Origin: CAXBCP01 sp963974055
GTDB taxonomy: Bacteria; Pseudomonadota; Alphaproteobacteria; MPNO01; UBA830
DNA: 64,000 bases
Reading direction: 5' to 3'
Assembly: GCA_963974055.1 (NCBI GenBank)
Contig: CAXBCP010000025.1
Span: 1 to 64,000, forward strand
Shown: positions 43,556 through 52,700 of the stretch, one piece after another
Position numbering within the stretch: position 1 is the first letter of the stretch
How the letters are laid out: the number at the start of each line of letters is the position of its first letter
The notes under the pieces: model-generated
What the model was told of the DNA's origin: nothing
Databases searched by the model: none
Seen by the model: the letters and a program-made list of their open reading frames with translations, nothing else
Program-made: the position numbers and the translations under genes

Positions 43556-43650
43556 CTGACAATCCGTGTTGCTGGGACCGTCAATATAGAGCAACTGGGG
43601 GCGAAGTTGCTATCTTGCGTTCACAGACCGGTCCGTAAGGCCGCCCATCG

Positions 43651-44616
43651 TCAGGTTTCGTGGTGACGTTTCTGCCGCGAGTTGGAAAACTGCGAAATCG
43701 GCGGCATCAGGTAACGGCGCAATTCTGCGGGATCGGCCGCCGGGCCGGCCGGCCGCGGCGGATCGCCCGTGATCGTGACCCGCTCCATGAGACGGCGATT
43801 GGGATAATAATCGTGCAGGGCGGAATGCTGAACGGCGCGGTTATCCCAGAAAACAACCATATTCGGCTGCCAGCGGTGGCGGTACTGGTATTCGTGGATC
43901 AGGGTTTTGCGATACAGCATTCCAAGGATTGCCGTACTTTCGTCTTCCGACATACCCTTGATGCCGAGCGTAAACTGCGGGTTGACGAACAGGACCTTCC
44001 GGCCGGTCACCGGATGCACGCTGACCACCGGGTGCGTCACTGCCGGATAAGCGTCTTCGAATCGCCGCATCTTTTCAATTCCTTCCGGCGTGTCGGGCAT
44101 CAGGGCTCTGAACGGCTTGAAATCATGGATCGCCTCAAGCCCGGATATGAGCGCCTGCATCCGGTCCGACAGTCCTTCGTAAACCGCGCTCATGCTGGCA
44201 AATGCCGTGTCGCCACCGGTTTCGGGGATGATCTTTGAACAAAGAATGGTCCCCATCGGCGGCGCCCGGCGGAAGGTTTCGTCGGTATGCCAGACATCGG
44301 TGGGCGCCGGCGGGTTGCCCTCCTTGTTGTCATAGATGATGAGTTCCGGGGTTTCCTCGGTGCTGGTCGAGAACGGATGCACGCTCAACGGGCCGATCAT
44401 GCGCCCGAACCGCATCAGATCGTCGGATGAGATATGCTGATCCGGAAAGACAAGGACACCGTGCTCGCTATGGGCGGCCATGATCCCGGCCACCGTGGCG
44501 GTATCAAGAGGCGCGGACATATCCACGCCGGTGACTTCGGCGCCAAGAAAGACACCGAGGCGCCTGATCGCGAGCGGGCTGTCTGTGCGCTGCTGAATGG
44601 TTGAAACCTGATTCAT
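43651..44616 (-). CDS. TauD/TfdA-family Fe(II)/2-oxoglutarate dioxygenase
   Basis: 321 residues from an ATG with GGAG 7 nt upstream. The metal-binding HxD is in DVWHTDETFRRAPP; the distal His and the Arg that binds 2-oxoglutarate are in the NRAVQHSALHDYYPNRRLMER region. Family members oxidise taurine, alkyl sulfates, 2,4-D and others; the substrate here is unknown. It is divergent from a LysR gene with an 11-bp palindrome between, so control by that regulator is likely. Confidence 0.88.
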   Translation of the reverse strand: MNQVSTIQQRTDSPLAIRRLGVFLGAEVTGVDMSAPLDTATVAGIMAAHSEHGVLVFPDQHISSDDLMRFGRMIGPLSVHPFSTSTEETPELIIYDNKEGNPPAPTDVWHTDETFRRAPPMGTILCSKIIPETGGDTAFASMSAVYEGLSDRMQALISGLEAIHDFKPFRALMPDTPEGIEKMRRFEDAYPAVTHPVVSVHPVTGRKVLFVNPQFTLGIKGMSEDESTAILGMLYRKTLIHEYQYRHRWQPNMVVFWDNRAVQHSALHDYYPNRRLMERVTITGDPPRPAGPAADPAELRRYLMPPISQFSNSRQKRHHET

Positions 44617-44654
44617 ATGGGGTCTCCAATGGACGGGCTGCGACTGGGGCGGGA

Positions 44655-44693
44655 TCGGACGTATCCACACCGATAACGCTGAGATACGTCCGA
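44655..44693. promoter_or_regulatory. Perfect 11-bp inverted repeat between tauD-like and lysR genes
   Basis: TCGGACGTATC at 44655-44665 and GATACGTCCGA at 44683-44693, separated by 17 bp, in the 116-bp divergent gap. It is a good candidate operator for the LysR regulator, which usually binds an inverted repeat between itself and its divergent target. Confidence 0.7.
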
Positions 44694-44732
44694 ACTTGTT
44701 ATAAGTGAAATTCATATATATTCTTTTATATT

Positions 44733-45656
44733 ATGAATTCTGTGAATTTACGTTCGATCGACCTGAATTTGTTGACGGTTTTCAGCGCTATATACGAATA
44801 CCGTAACCTGACTCGGGCCGCCGACGCGCTGGGGATGACCCAGCCTGCCGTCAGCCATGCTCTGAAACGCCTTCGGTCGCTGTTCGGCGACCCGTTGTTT
44901 CTGCGCATCAAGGGACGGATGGAGCCGACACCCCGCTCTCATGCCGCCGCCGGCCCCGTCGCGGAGATACTGACGAATGTCACGCAGGTTCTAAATCCCG
45001 GCGCAACGTTCGAGCCCGCGCTTGTCCGCCGCGAAATCCGTATCGGACTGCTCGACTACGGGATGACCGTCTTCGCACCGCGCATCGCGGAATTCGTCAT
45101 GGCGGAAGCACCGTCGGTGAAGATTGATTTCCGCCATACCGAAAGCGGCCGCGCGGCGCGGCAGATGGAAGACGCAGATATCGATTTGTATATCGGACCC
45201 GGAATCGCGGCGCCCGACATCTATCGGCGCAGCCCGCTGACACGAAGCGATGCCGTTGTCGTCGCGCGGCGCGGCCATCCCGCCGTATCGGTACCGCTGT
45301 CACTGTCGGGGTACTGTGCGCTCGATCACGTCAGGTTCACGAACCTGTCGACCATCGACCGCGAAATCGACGCAGTGCTCGAACGCGAAAACCGGACCCG
45401 CCGAACCGTCATCAAGGTGCCTCATTATTCAAGCGCCCTGTTCGTGGTATCGCGCAGCGACCTTGTCACGACGATCACGCGGGGGCCAGCGGCACTGTAC
45501 CGCGATTTTCTGGAACTCGATCTGCTCGAGACACCCTTCACGCTATCATCGAGCGAGATCTCGATCCTCCGGCACCCGCGGACCGATAACGATCCGCTGA
45601 TTGTCTGGTTATGGGACCGTATCCGGACGTTCGGGGACCTGCAGGCCGGCATCTGA
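44733..45656 (+). CDS. LysR-family transcriptional regulator
   Basis: 307 residues. The winged helix-turn-helix (NLLTVFSAIYEYRNLTRAAD, then MTQPAVSHALKRLR) is followed by a type 2 periplasmic-binding-fold effector domain. The N-terminal DLNLLTVFSAIY pattern resembles the NodD/NahR branch. A possible promoter (TTGTTA, 17 nt, TATTCT) lies very close to the start, so the mRNA leader may be minimal. It probably controls the divergent dioxygenase gene. Confidence 0.9.
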   Translation: MNSVNLRSIDLNLLTVFSAIYEYRNLTRAADALGMTQPAVSHALKRLRSLFGDPLFLRIKGRMEPTPRSHAAAGPVAEILTNVTQVLNPGATFEPALVRREIRIGLLDYGMTVFAPRIAEFVMAEAPSVKIDFRHTESGRAARQMEDADIDLYIGPGIAAPDIYRRSPLTRSDAVVVARRGHPAVSVPLSLSGYCALDHVRFTNLSTIDREIDAVLERENRTRRTVIKVPHYSSALFVVSRSDLVTTITRGPAALYRDFLELDLLETPFTLSSSEISILRHPRTDNDPLIVWLWDRIRTFGDLQAGI

Positions 45657-45794
45657 CGGAATGCGCCGCTTTACGAGGCGTTCTACGCCGATAAGGCGGC
45701 CCGCACCTGCGGCAGTTGCGGCGCGGTGCATCCCGGCAAGGGCAAGCCGCCGCCGGGCTGGGCCGAGCTCCGAGCGGCAACGAACCGCGGCTAG
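45657..45794 (+). pseudogene. 3' remnant of a gene with a CGSCG cysteine motif
   Basis: Directly after the LysR stop, in the same frame, 45 open codons read LYEAFYADKAARTCGSCG, then AVHPGKGKPPPGWAELRA, to a TAG that overlaps the mutS stop. No start codon precedes the cysteine motif. Amino-acid use looks genuinely coding, so I read it as the C-terminal end of a displaced gene. The parent protein is not recognised. Confidence 0.5.
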
Positions 45795-48538
45795 ACCAGA
45801 CCCTTCAGCCGGTACAGGGTTTCCAGTGCGTCGCGCGGGCTGAGTTCGTCCGGGTTTACTTCGGCCAGCGCCTGTTCCAGGGCCGACGGCTCGTCGGCCC
45901 TGGCGGCGGGCGGCGGACTTGCCGAAAACAAGGGCAGGTCGTCGGCAAGCTGCGCCAGCGCGCCGGACTGCTCACCCTGTTCGAGAATACGCAGGACCTC
46001 CTGCGCGCGGGCGACCACGGCGGGCGGCAGGCCGGCAAGCTTGGCGACATGCACACCGTAAGACTGGTCGGCGGCGCCTGCGATCACTTCGTGCAGGAAG
46101 ACCACATCGCCCTCCCATTCGGTCACCCGCATGGAATGACAGGCCAGCGCGTCGAGCCGCGCCGTCAGCGACGTCAGTTCGTGGAAATGGGTCGCGAACA
46201 GCGACCGGCAGCGATTGACCTCATGCAGGTTTTCCAGCGTTGCCCAGGCGATCGACAGCCCGTCGAAGGTCGCCGTACCGCGGCCGATTTCATCGAGGAT
46301 CACCAGCGACCGGGCGGTCGCCTGGTTCAGGATCGTCGCGGTTTCCACCATCTCGACCATGAAGGTCGACCGGCCGCGCGCCAGGTCGTCGGCCGCGCCG
46401 ACGCGGCTGAAAAGACGGTCGACGATCCCGATATGCGCCTCGTCCGCCGGCACGAACGACCCCGCCTGGGCCAGAATCGCAATTAACGCGTTCTGGCGCA
46501 GAAAGGTCGATTTGCCCGCCATGTTCGGCCCGGTGACCAGCCACAGCCGCCGAGCTTCGGCGAGGTCGCAGTCATTCGCGACGAATGAGCCGTCACGGGT
46601 CGACGCCAGAGCCGCCTCGACCACCGGGTGGCGCCCGTTCGAAATACTGAAGGCCGTGCCGTCGTCTACCTGCGGGCGCACATAGCGCCGGTCGATCGCC
46701 AGGGCGGCAAGGGCCGACGATACATCGAGCATCGCCAGCGCCGCTGCGGCGGCGGAAACGGCCTCGGCCCGTGCCGTCGTTTCCGTCACCAGGTCGTCGA
46801 ACAGTTCCAGTTCCATCGCCAGCGCGCGTTCGCCCGCCTGGGCCAGCTTGCCTTCCAGTTCTCCCAATTCGACGGTGGTAAAACGCATCGCGCTCGCCAG
46901 GGTCTGGCGGTGGATGAACGGGCTGCCATCGCCGGTCGGGATATTGTCGGCCTGGGCCGTGGTCACGTCGATGAAATAGCCGAGCACGTTATTGTGACGG
47001 ATTTTGAGGGAATTGATTCCGGTCTCGTCGACATAGCGCGCCTGCAGCGCAGCGATGTGTTTGCGGCTTTCGTCGCGCAGTTGGCGCAACTCGTCGAATT
47101 CGGGGGCGTACCCGTCGCGGATGAAACCGCCGTCGCGCGATATCAGCGGCAGTTCGTCGCCCAGCGCGCGCGAGAGCCGGTCGATCAGAACGCCGTGCTC
47201 GCCGAGCCGGGCGGCGGCGGACACGATATCGTCGGGCGGATCCGCCGACGCTTCCAGAACGGCGCGCAATTCGACGGCGACCGTCAGGCCGTCGCGAACG
47301 GCGCCGAGATCGCGTGGACCGCCGCGGCCGATGGTCAGCCGTGTCAGGGCGCGTTCCATGTCCGGCGCGGCGCGCAGTCGGGCGCGCACATCTTCCAGCA
47401 GCCGCGGTACATCGGCGAACCAGCCGACCGCATCGTGGCGCGCGCGGATGGCAGCGGCATCGGTCAGCGGCGCCGCCAGGCGCGCCGCCAGCAGGCGCCC
47501 GCCGGACCCGGTCACGGTGCGGTCGATCACCGCCAGCAAAGATCCGTCGCGCGCGCCCGACATGGTGCGCACCAGTTCGAGATTGCGCCGGGTCGCGGCA
47601 TCGATTTCCATCGCGTCGCCGCCCGACATCCGGCGCGGCGGCTGCAGGCGCGGCAGCCGGCCCTTCTGGGTCAGTTCGACATAGGCGACCACGCTGCCGC
47701 AGGCCGCCAGCTCGGCGCGGCCGTAATCGCCGAAGGCATCGAGCGCCTTGACGGCGAAAATTTCTTCGAGCCGGCGGCGGCCCGCCGTGCTGTCGAACCG
47801 GGAATCCGGCTGGACCGCAATCGCGTCCCGGTAATCGGCAAACACGTCGTAGAATTCGGGCTGCGCGGCGAGCCGCTCCGGCACCAGCAATTCGCCGGGC
47901 TCGATCCGCGCCAGCGCCGCCGCCAGGCCGGCGCGTTCCACCGGCTGCGAAAAAAACGCGCCGGTCGACAGGTCGAGCCATGCGATCCCGAGCCCGCCGC
48001 CGGCCTCCGCAACCGCGGCCAGATAATTGTGCCGGCGGGCATCGAGCAGCGCTTCCTCCGTTATCGTGCCGGGGGTGACCACGCGCACGACTTCGCGCCG
48101 GACGACCGATTTCGCGCCGCGCTTTTTCGCCTCTGCAGGGTTTTCGGTCTGTTCGCAAACGGCAACCCGGAAACCTTTCCGGATCAGGCGCGACAGGTAG
48201 GATTCGGACGCATGGACCGGCACGCCGCACATCGGAATGTCGGCACCTTCGTGTTTACCGCGCTTGGTGAGCGTGATGTCGAGCGCCGCGGCCGCCTGTT
48301 CGGCGTCCTCGAAGAACATCTCGTAGAAATCGCCCATGCGATAGAACAGCAGCGCATCCGGATGGGCATGCTTGATTTCCAGGTACTGCGCCATCATGGG
48401 GGTCGGCGCGTCCCTGGGGGCCGGGCGGTCCGCAGGTTCAGCGGAAGTCGCGGCTGCAGTCTTGTCCGCAGAAGCAGCCGCAGGCGCGGCCACCGGTTCT
48501 GCCGATATGTCCGGGGATATGTTTTCTGTGTCTGCCAC
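45791..48538 (-). CDS. mutS: DNA mismatch repair protein MutS
   Basis: 915 residues. An Ala/Pro/Asp-rich extension of about 45 residues precedes the mismatch-binding domain with the conserved GDFYEMF motif (Phe-X-Glu). The ATPase domain has Walker A TGPNMAGKSTFL and Walker B LVILDEIGRGT. It recognises mismatches and recruits MutL. It is divergent from maeB; its stop abuts a gene remnant. Confidence 0.97.
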   Translation of the reverse strand: MADTENISPDISAEPVAAPAAASADKTAAATSAEPADRPAPRDAPTPMMAQYLEIKHAHPDALLFYRMGDFYEMFFEDAEQAAAALDITLTKRGKHEGADIPMCGVPVHASESYLSRLIRKGFRVAVCEQTENPAEAKKRGAKSVVRREVVRVVTPGTITEEALLDARRHNYLAAVAEAGGGLGIAWLDLSTGAFFSQPVERAGLAAALARIEPGELLVPERLAAQPEFYDVFADYRDAIAVQPDSRFDSTAGRRRLEEIFAVKALDAFGDYGRAELAACGSVVAYVELTQKGRLPRLQPPRRMSGGDAMEIDAATRRNLELVRTMSGARDGSLLAVIDRTVTGSGGRLLAARLAAPLTDAAAIRARHDAVGWFADVPRLLEDVRARLRAAPDMERALTRLTIGRGGPRDLGAVRDGLTVAVELRAVLEASADPPDDIVSAAARLGEHGVLIDRLSRALGDELPLISRDGGFIRDGYAPEFDELRQLRDESRKHIAALQARYVDETGINSLKIRHNNVLGYFIDVTTAQADNIPTGDGSPFIHRQTLASAMRFTTVELGELEGKLAQAGERALAMELELFDDLVTETTARAEAVSAAAAALAMLDVSSALAALAIDRRYVRPQVDDGTAFSISNGRHPVVEAALASTRDGSFVANDCDLAEARRLWLVTGPNMAGKSTFLRQNALIAILAQAGSFVPADEAHIGIVDRLFSRVGAADDLARGRSTFMVEMVETATILNQATARSLVILDEIGRGTATFDGLSIAWATLENLHEVNRCRSLFATHFHELTSLTARLDALACHSMRVTEWEGDVVFLHEVIAGAADQSYGVHVAKLAGLPPAVVARAQEVLRILEQGEQSGALAQLADDLPLFSASPPPAARADEPSALEQALAEVNPDELSPRDALETLYRLKGLV

Positions 48539-48678
48539 GGCGGGAATTTACCACAGCCGCCAGCGCGTTCGAACCGCCATCGGGGAATCGGGTCAAAAAC
48601 TTGTCACCATTGTGTTGTTGGAGCGACGCAGTTTCCTCTCTATCCTGCCCGATTGTACGTTCATTACCCGAGGCGAAA

Positions 48679-51015
48679 ATGGCCAAACGCATCTACAGCG
48701 ATCTCGACAAGGAATCACTCATCATGCACCGGACGGGGCGACCCGGTAAGGTCGAGGTCGTCGCGTCCAAGCCGTTGACCACCCAGCATGATCTTGCGCT
48801 TGCCTATTCGCCCGGCGTGGCCGCCCCCTGTCTCGAAATTGCGGACGATCCGACGACCGCCTACGAATACACCGCCAAGGGCAACATGGTCGCCGTCATC
48901 TCCAACGGTACCGCCGTGCTGGGTCTCGGCAATCTCGGCGGGCTGGCGTCGAAACCCGTCATGGAAGGCAAGGCCGTTCTGTTCAAGCGCTTTGCCGACG
49001 TCGATGCGATCGACCTGGAACTCGACACCGAGGACGTGGACGAGTTCGTCAACTGCGTGCGGTATCTCGGCCCGTCATTCGGCGGTATCAATCTCGAGGA
49101 CATCAAGGCGCCGGAATGCTTCCTGATCGAAAGCCGGCTGCGCGAACTGATGGACATCCCCGTCTTCCATGACGACCAGCACGGCACCGCCATCATCGCC
49201 GCCGCCGGTTTCATCAACGCGCTGGACCTGACCGGGCGCGACATCAAGACCACCAAGCTGGTCGTCAACGGCGCGGGATCTGCGGGCATCGCCTGTATCG
49301 AGCTTCTGAAGGCGTTCGGCATGCAGCACGACAATATCATCCTGTGCGACACGCGCGGCGTGATCTACCAGGGCCGCCAGGAAGGCATGAACCAGTGGAA
49401 ATCGGCACATGCCGCCAAGACCAAGACGCGCACGCTGGAAGAAGCGATGAAGGGCGCGGATGCGTTTTTCGGACTTTCGGTCGCCGGCGCCGTCACCAAG
49501 GACATGGTCAAGGACATGGCCAAGAGCCCGATCATCTTCGCCATGGCCAATCCCGACCCGGAAATTACGCCGGAAGAGGCGCGGGAAGTACGCAAGGACG
49601 TCATCTTCGCCACCGGCCGGTCGGATTATCCCAACCAGGTGAATAACGTTCTCGGCTTTCCCTATATTTTCCGGGGCGCGCTGGACGTCCGGGCGCGCAC
49701 CATCAACGACGAAATGAAAATTGCGGCGGCCAGTGCGCTGGCAGCCCTCGCGCGCGAAGACGTGCCCGACGAGGTTGCCGCCGCCTATGCCGGCCGCCGG
49801 CTGCGTTACGGGCCGGAATACATCATTCCGGTGCCGTTCGACCCCCGGCTGATTTCGGCGATTCCGCCGGCGGTGGCGCAGGCCGCCGTGGATACCGGCG
49901 TCGCCCAGAAGGAAATGCCGAACCTCGATTCCTATCGCGTCGAACTGTCGGCGCGGCTCGACCCGACGGTTTCCATGCTGCAGGCGACCCATGCCGAAGT
50001 CCGCGCGAATCCGCGCCGCGTCGGTTTCGCCGAAGGCGAAGAGGAAACGTCGATCCGCGCCGCGATCGCTTTCTCGCAGGCCGGGCTCGGCACGCCGATA
50101 CTGATCGGCCGCGAGGATCAGATCAAGGCGACGATCAAACGGCTCGGCCTGACAGGCGCCGACAACATCGAAATCCACAATGCCGCACTGTCGCGCGGCA
50201 ACCGGCATTATATCGAATATCTCTATCAGCGCCTGCAGCGCGACGGCTATCTTTATCGCGACTGCCAGCGCCTGGTCCATCAGGACCGGAACGTCTTTTC
50301 GGCCTGCATGCTGGTGCATGGCGACATCGACGCCATGGTCACGGGACTGTCGCGCAGCTATTCCGTCAGCCACGACAATATACGCCTGGCGATCGACCCG
50401 ATGCCGGGCGCCGAGGTCTTCGGCATGTCGATGGTGACATCGCGCGGCCAGACCGTGTTCATCGCCGATACCACGATCAACGAACGACCGAGCGGCGAAC
50501 AGCTTGCCCGTATCGCGCGGCAATGCGCCGTCGAGGCGCGGTCGCACGGCTACGAGCCCCGCGTCGCATTTCTGTCGCATGCGACCTTCGGCAATCCCCC
50601 CGGCGCACTGGCCACCCAGGTGCGCGACGCGGTCGCCATTCTCGACGCGGAAGGCGCCGATTTCGAATATGACGGCGAAATGTCGCCCGATGTCGCGCTC
50701 GACATGAATCTGCGGGTCGTCTTCCCGTTCTGCCGCCTGACCGGACCTGCAAATATCCTGATCATGCCGGGCCTGCACGCGGCGGCGATATCGTCGCAAA
50801 TTCTCCAGAAACTCGGCGGCGGGACGGTCATCGGTCCGCTGCTAACCGGGCTCAGCCGTGCGGTCCAGATCGTGCCGATCAATGCGAACGACGCCGAAAT
50901 GGTCAATTTCGCGACCATGGCTGCGCATGATTCTCTGGGCATTGCCGCGCAGGAAGAAAAGCCGGCCGCAAAAAAGAAACCGGCGGCAAAAAAGAAATCA
51001 GCCGGCAAGAAATAG
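48679..51015 (+). CDS. maeB: NADP-dependent malic enzyme, MaeB type, with Lys/Ala tail
   Basis: 778 residues: malic enzyme N-domain (AYSPGVAAPCLEI), NAD-binding domain (VNGAGSAGIACIELL) and a C-terminal phosphotransacetylase-like regulatory domain of about 320 residues. It decarboxylates malate to pyruvate, making NADPH. The chosen ATG gives MAKRIYSDLDKES, the family start; an open frame upstream is not conserved. The protein ends with a repeated Lys/Ala tail (KPAAKKKPAAKKK and so on), which is unusual for this enzyme. Confidence 0.96.
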   Translation: MAKRIYSDLDKESLIMHRTGRPGKVEVVASKPLTTQHDLALAYSPGVAAPCLEIADDPTTAYEYTAKGNMVAVISNGTAVLGLGNLGGLASKPVMEGKAVLFKRFADVDAIDLELDTEDVDEFVNCVRYLGPSFGGINLEDIKAPECFLIESRLRELMDIPVFHDDQHGTAIIAAAGFINALDLTGRDIKTTKLVVNGAGSAGIACIELLKAFGMQHDNIILCDTRGVIYQGRQEGMNQWKSAHAAKTKTRTLEEAMKGADAFFGLSVAGAVTKDMVKDMAKSPIIFAMANPDPEITPEEAREVRKDVIFATGRSDYPNQVNNVLGFPYIFRGALDVRARTINDEMKIAAASALAALAREDVPDEVAAAYAGRRLRYGPEYIIPVPFDPRLISAIPPAVAQAAVDTGVAQKEMPNLDSYRVELSARLDPTVSMLQATHAEVRANPRRVGFAEGEEETSIRAAIAFSQAGLGTPILIGREDQIKATIKRLGLTGADNIEIHNAALSRGNRHYIEYLYQRLQRDGYLYRDCQRLVHQDRNVFSACMLVHGDIDAMVTGLSRSYSVSHDNIRLAIDPMPGAEVFGMSMVTSRGQTVFIADTTINERPSGEQLARIARQCAVEARSHGYEPRVAFLSHATFGNPPGALATQVRDAVAILDAEGADFEYDGEMSPDVALDMNLRVVFPFCRLTGPANILIMPGLHAAAISSQILQKLGGGTVIGPLLTGLSRAVQIVPINANDAEMVNFATMAAHDSLGIAAQEEKPAAKKKPAAKKKSAGKK

Positions 51016-51031
51016 ACCGGGGCGCAGCTAA

Positions 51032-52444
51032 ATGGCGCGACCGAGAATTCCGTTCGGACGATTCGCGATCCTGACCGGGCTGGCGTCCACGACGCCGGTT
51101 GCCCTGTTCGGCGTTCTGGCTGCAACCGGCCGCCTGAGCTGGGCGACCGGCATTCTGTGCGCGGCGGTCTGTGTAATAGCGCTTGCCACAATGGTCCGGC
51201 GCGGGCTCGGCGACGTATATCGGATTCTGCAATTCTCGGACACTTTGGCGCGCGACGGCGAAGGCGATATGCCGGTTCATGAAATGAGCGGGATGTTCCC
51301 GGAGTTCACCGAAGCGATCGCCCGGTTGCAACAGGCCTGGGGCCGGGACCGGGGCCGGCTTGGCGCCCGGGCGAGCTCGGCGGAGACGGTTCTCGAAAGC
51401 CTGCCCCAGCCGCTGATCCTGCTGAACGCCGACCGCCAGATCGTGCGGTCCACCGTCGGCACGCGCGCCCTGCTCGGCGAAACGGTGCCGGGCCGCGACC
51501 TGTCCTCGGTCCTGCGCGCGCCCGAAATCCTGGAAACGGTCGACCGCGTGATCGGCGGCGGCGACGACGAACCGATCGAATTCGATATCGAGTTTCCGAC
51601 GAGCATGACGATCAGCGCGCATATCCAGAAACTCCTGCAGCCCGCGGCCGACGGCTCGGTCGCGGTCGTTGCCCTGTTCGATGTGACCGAGATCAAACAG
51701 GTTCAGAAAATGCGGACCGATTTCGTCGCCAATGCCAGTCACGAACTGCGGACGCCGCTGGCGGTGCTCAGCGGCAGCATCAAAACCCTGCAGGGGCCGG
51801 CCCGCGGGGACGAGGCAGGGCAGCTCAAGTTTCTCGACATGATGGAACAGCACACCACCCGGATGACCCGCCTGATAGACGATTTGCTGTCGCTGTCCCG
51901 GATCGAGCTGAGCGAGACCACTATGCCGGAAGGGGAAATCGACCTGACGGCGGTGCTGACCAATGTCGTCGCCATGCTCGACGTCGCGGCCGGCCGGCGC
52001 AACATCAACATCGTACTCGAGCCCGGTCTGGGCGATCACCGGATTACCGGCGACGAGGTGGAAATCGCGCAGCTTTTCCAGAACCTGGTCGACAACGCCG
52101 TCAAGTACAGCCACGAAAACACGGTCGTCCGGATCGCAACCCAGACCTGCCTCAACCCATTCGCCATTACCGGTGCGGACGACAGCCAGTATATCGAAGT
52201 TTCGGTTATCGATCAGGGGCCGGGCATCCCCGCCGAACACCTGCCGCGGCTGACGGAACGGTTTTATCGCGTCGATGCGGCGCGATCCCGGGAAATGGGC
52301 GGCACCGGGCTGGGACTCGCTATCGTGAAGCACATCGTCAGCCGGCACCGCGGCCGGCTCGACGTCCGGTCCGTCGAAGGCCGGGGCAGCACTTTCACGG
52401 TCTACCTGCCCGCTTCGATCGAGATTCCCCGTCCCCCGGCGTGA
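51032..52444 (+). CDS. phoR: Phosphate regulon sensor histidine kinase PhoR
   Basis: 470 residues. Two N-terminal membrane helices (about 10-55) precede a PAS-like domain, a HisKA domain with the phospho-histidine in VANASHELRTPLAVL, and an HATPase domain (NLVDNAVKYS, DQGPGIP, GTGLGLAIVKHI). It phosphorylates PhoB when phosphate is low. It begins 16 nt after maeB but is followed by its own PHO-box region before pstC. Confidence 0.93.
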   Translation: MARPRIPFGRFAILTGLASTTPVALFGVLAATGRLSWATGILCAAVCVIALATMVRRGLGDVYRILQFSDTLARDGEGDMPVHEMSGMFPEFTEAIARLQQAWGRDRGRLGARASSAETVLESLPQPLILLNADRQIVRSTVGTRALLGETVPGRDLSSVLRAPEILETVDRVIGGGDDEPIEFDIEFPTSMTISAHIQKLLQPAADGSVAVVALFDVTEIKQVQKMRTDFVANASHELRTPLAVLSGSIKTLQGPARGDEAGQLKFLDMMEQHTTRMTRLIDDLLSLSRIELSETTMPEGEIDLTAVLTNVVAMLDVAAGRRNINIVLEPGLGDHRITGDEVEIAQLFQNLVDNAVKYSHENTVVRIATQTCLNPFAITGADDSQYIEVSVIDQGPGIPAEHLPRLTERFYRVDAARSREMGGTGLGLAIVKHIVSRHRGRLDVRSVEGRGSTFTVYLPASIEIPRPPA

Positions 52445-52517
52445 TCCGGGCGGTATCCGGCCCCGCTGTCCATCGATTTTGCCCTGATTTTCAGGCGTTT
52501 TCACCAGGTCGGCAGGG

Positions 52518-52550
52518 CCGTAACATAACTGTCACATAACAGTCATAAAT
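52518..52550 (+). promoter_or_regulatory. PHO box (three 11-bp units) upstream of pstC
   Basis: Three head-to-tail 11-bp units, CCGTAACATAA, CTGTCACATAA and CAGTCATAAAT. The second and third form a PHO box (CTGTCAC-ATAA-CAGTCAT) with few departures from the PhoB consensus. It lies about 150 nt upstream of pstC and predicts PhoB activation of pstCAB-phoU-phoB. Confidence 0.8.
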
Positions 52551-52700
52551 TGGTCGCGTGCTCGAAATAGCTTGACGCCATACGAGAAGAATTCTCGGCA
52601 ACGGATGGATTTTACGGTTGGTCGCGTGACCCTGCCGGGGACTGATGAACCCGGTGCCAACATCCCGTCCGCGCTATAAAAACAGACCGAAAGCCGCCCC

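Noticed and set aside
52445..52500. Terminator after phoR (short CCTGA/TCAGG hairpin then GTTTT)
   Set aside because: The 5-bp stem is too weak and the T-run too short to support a call.
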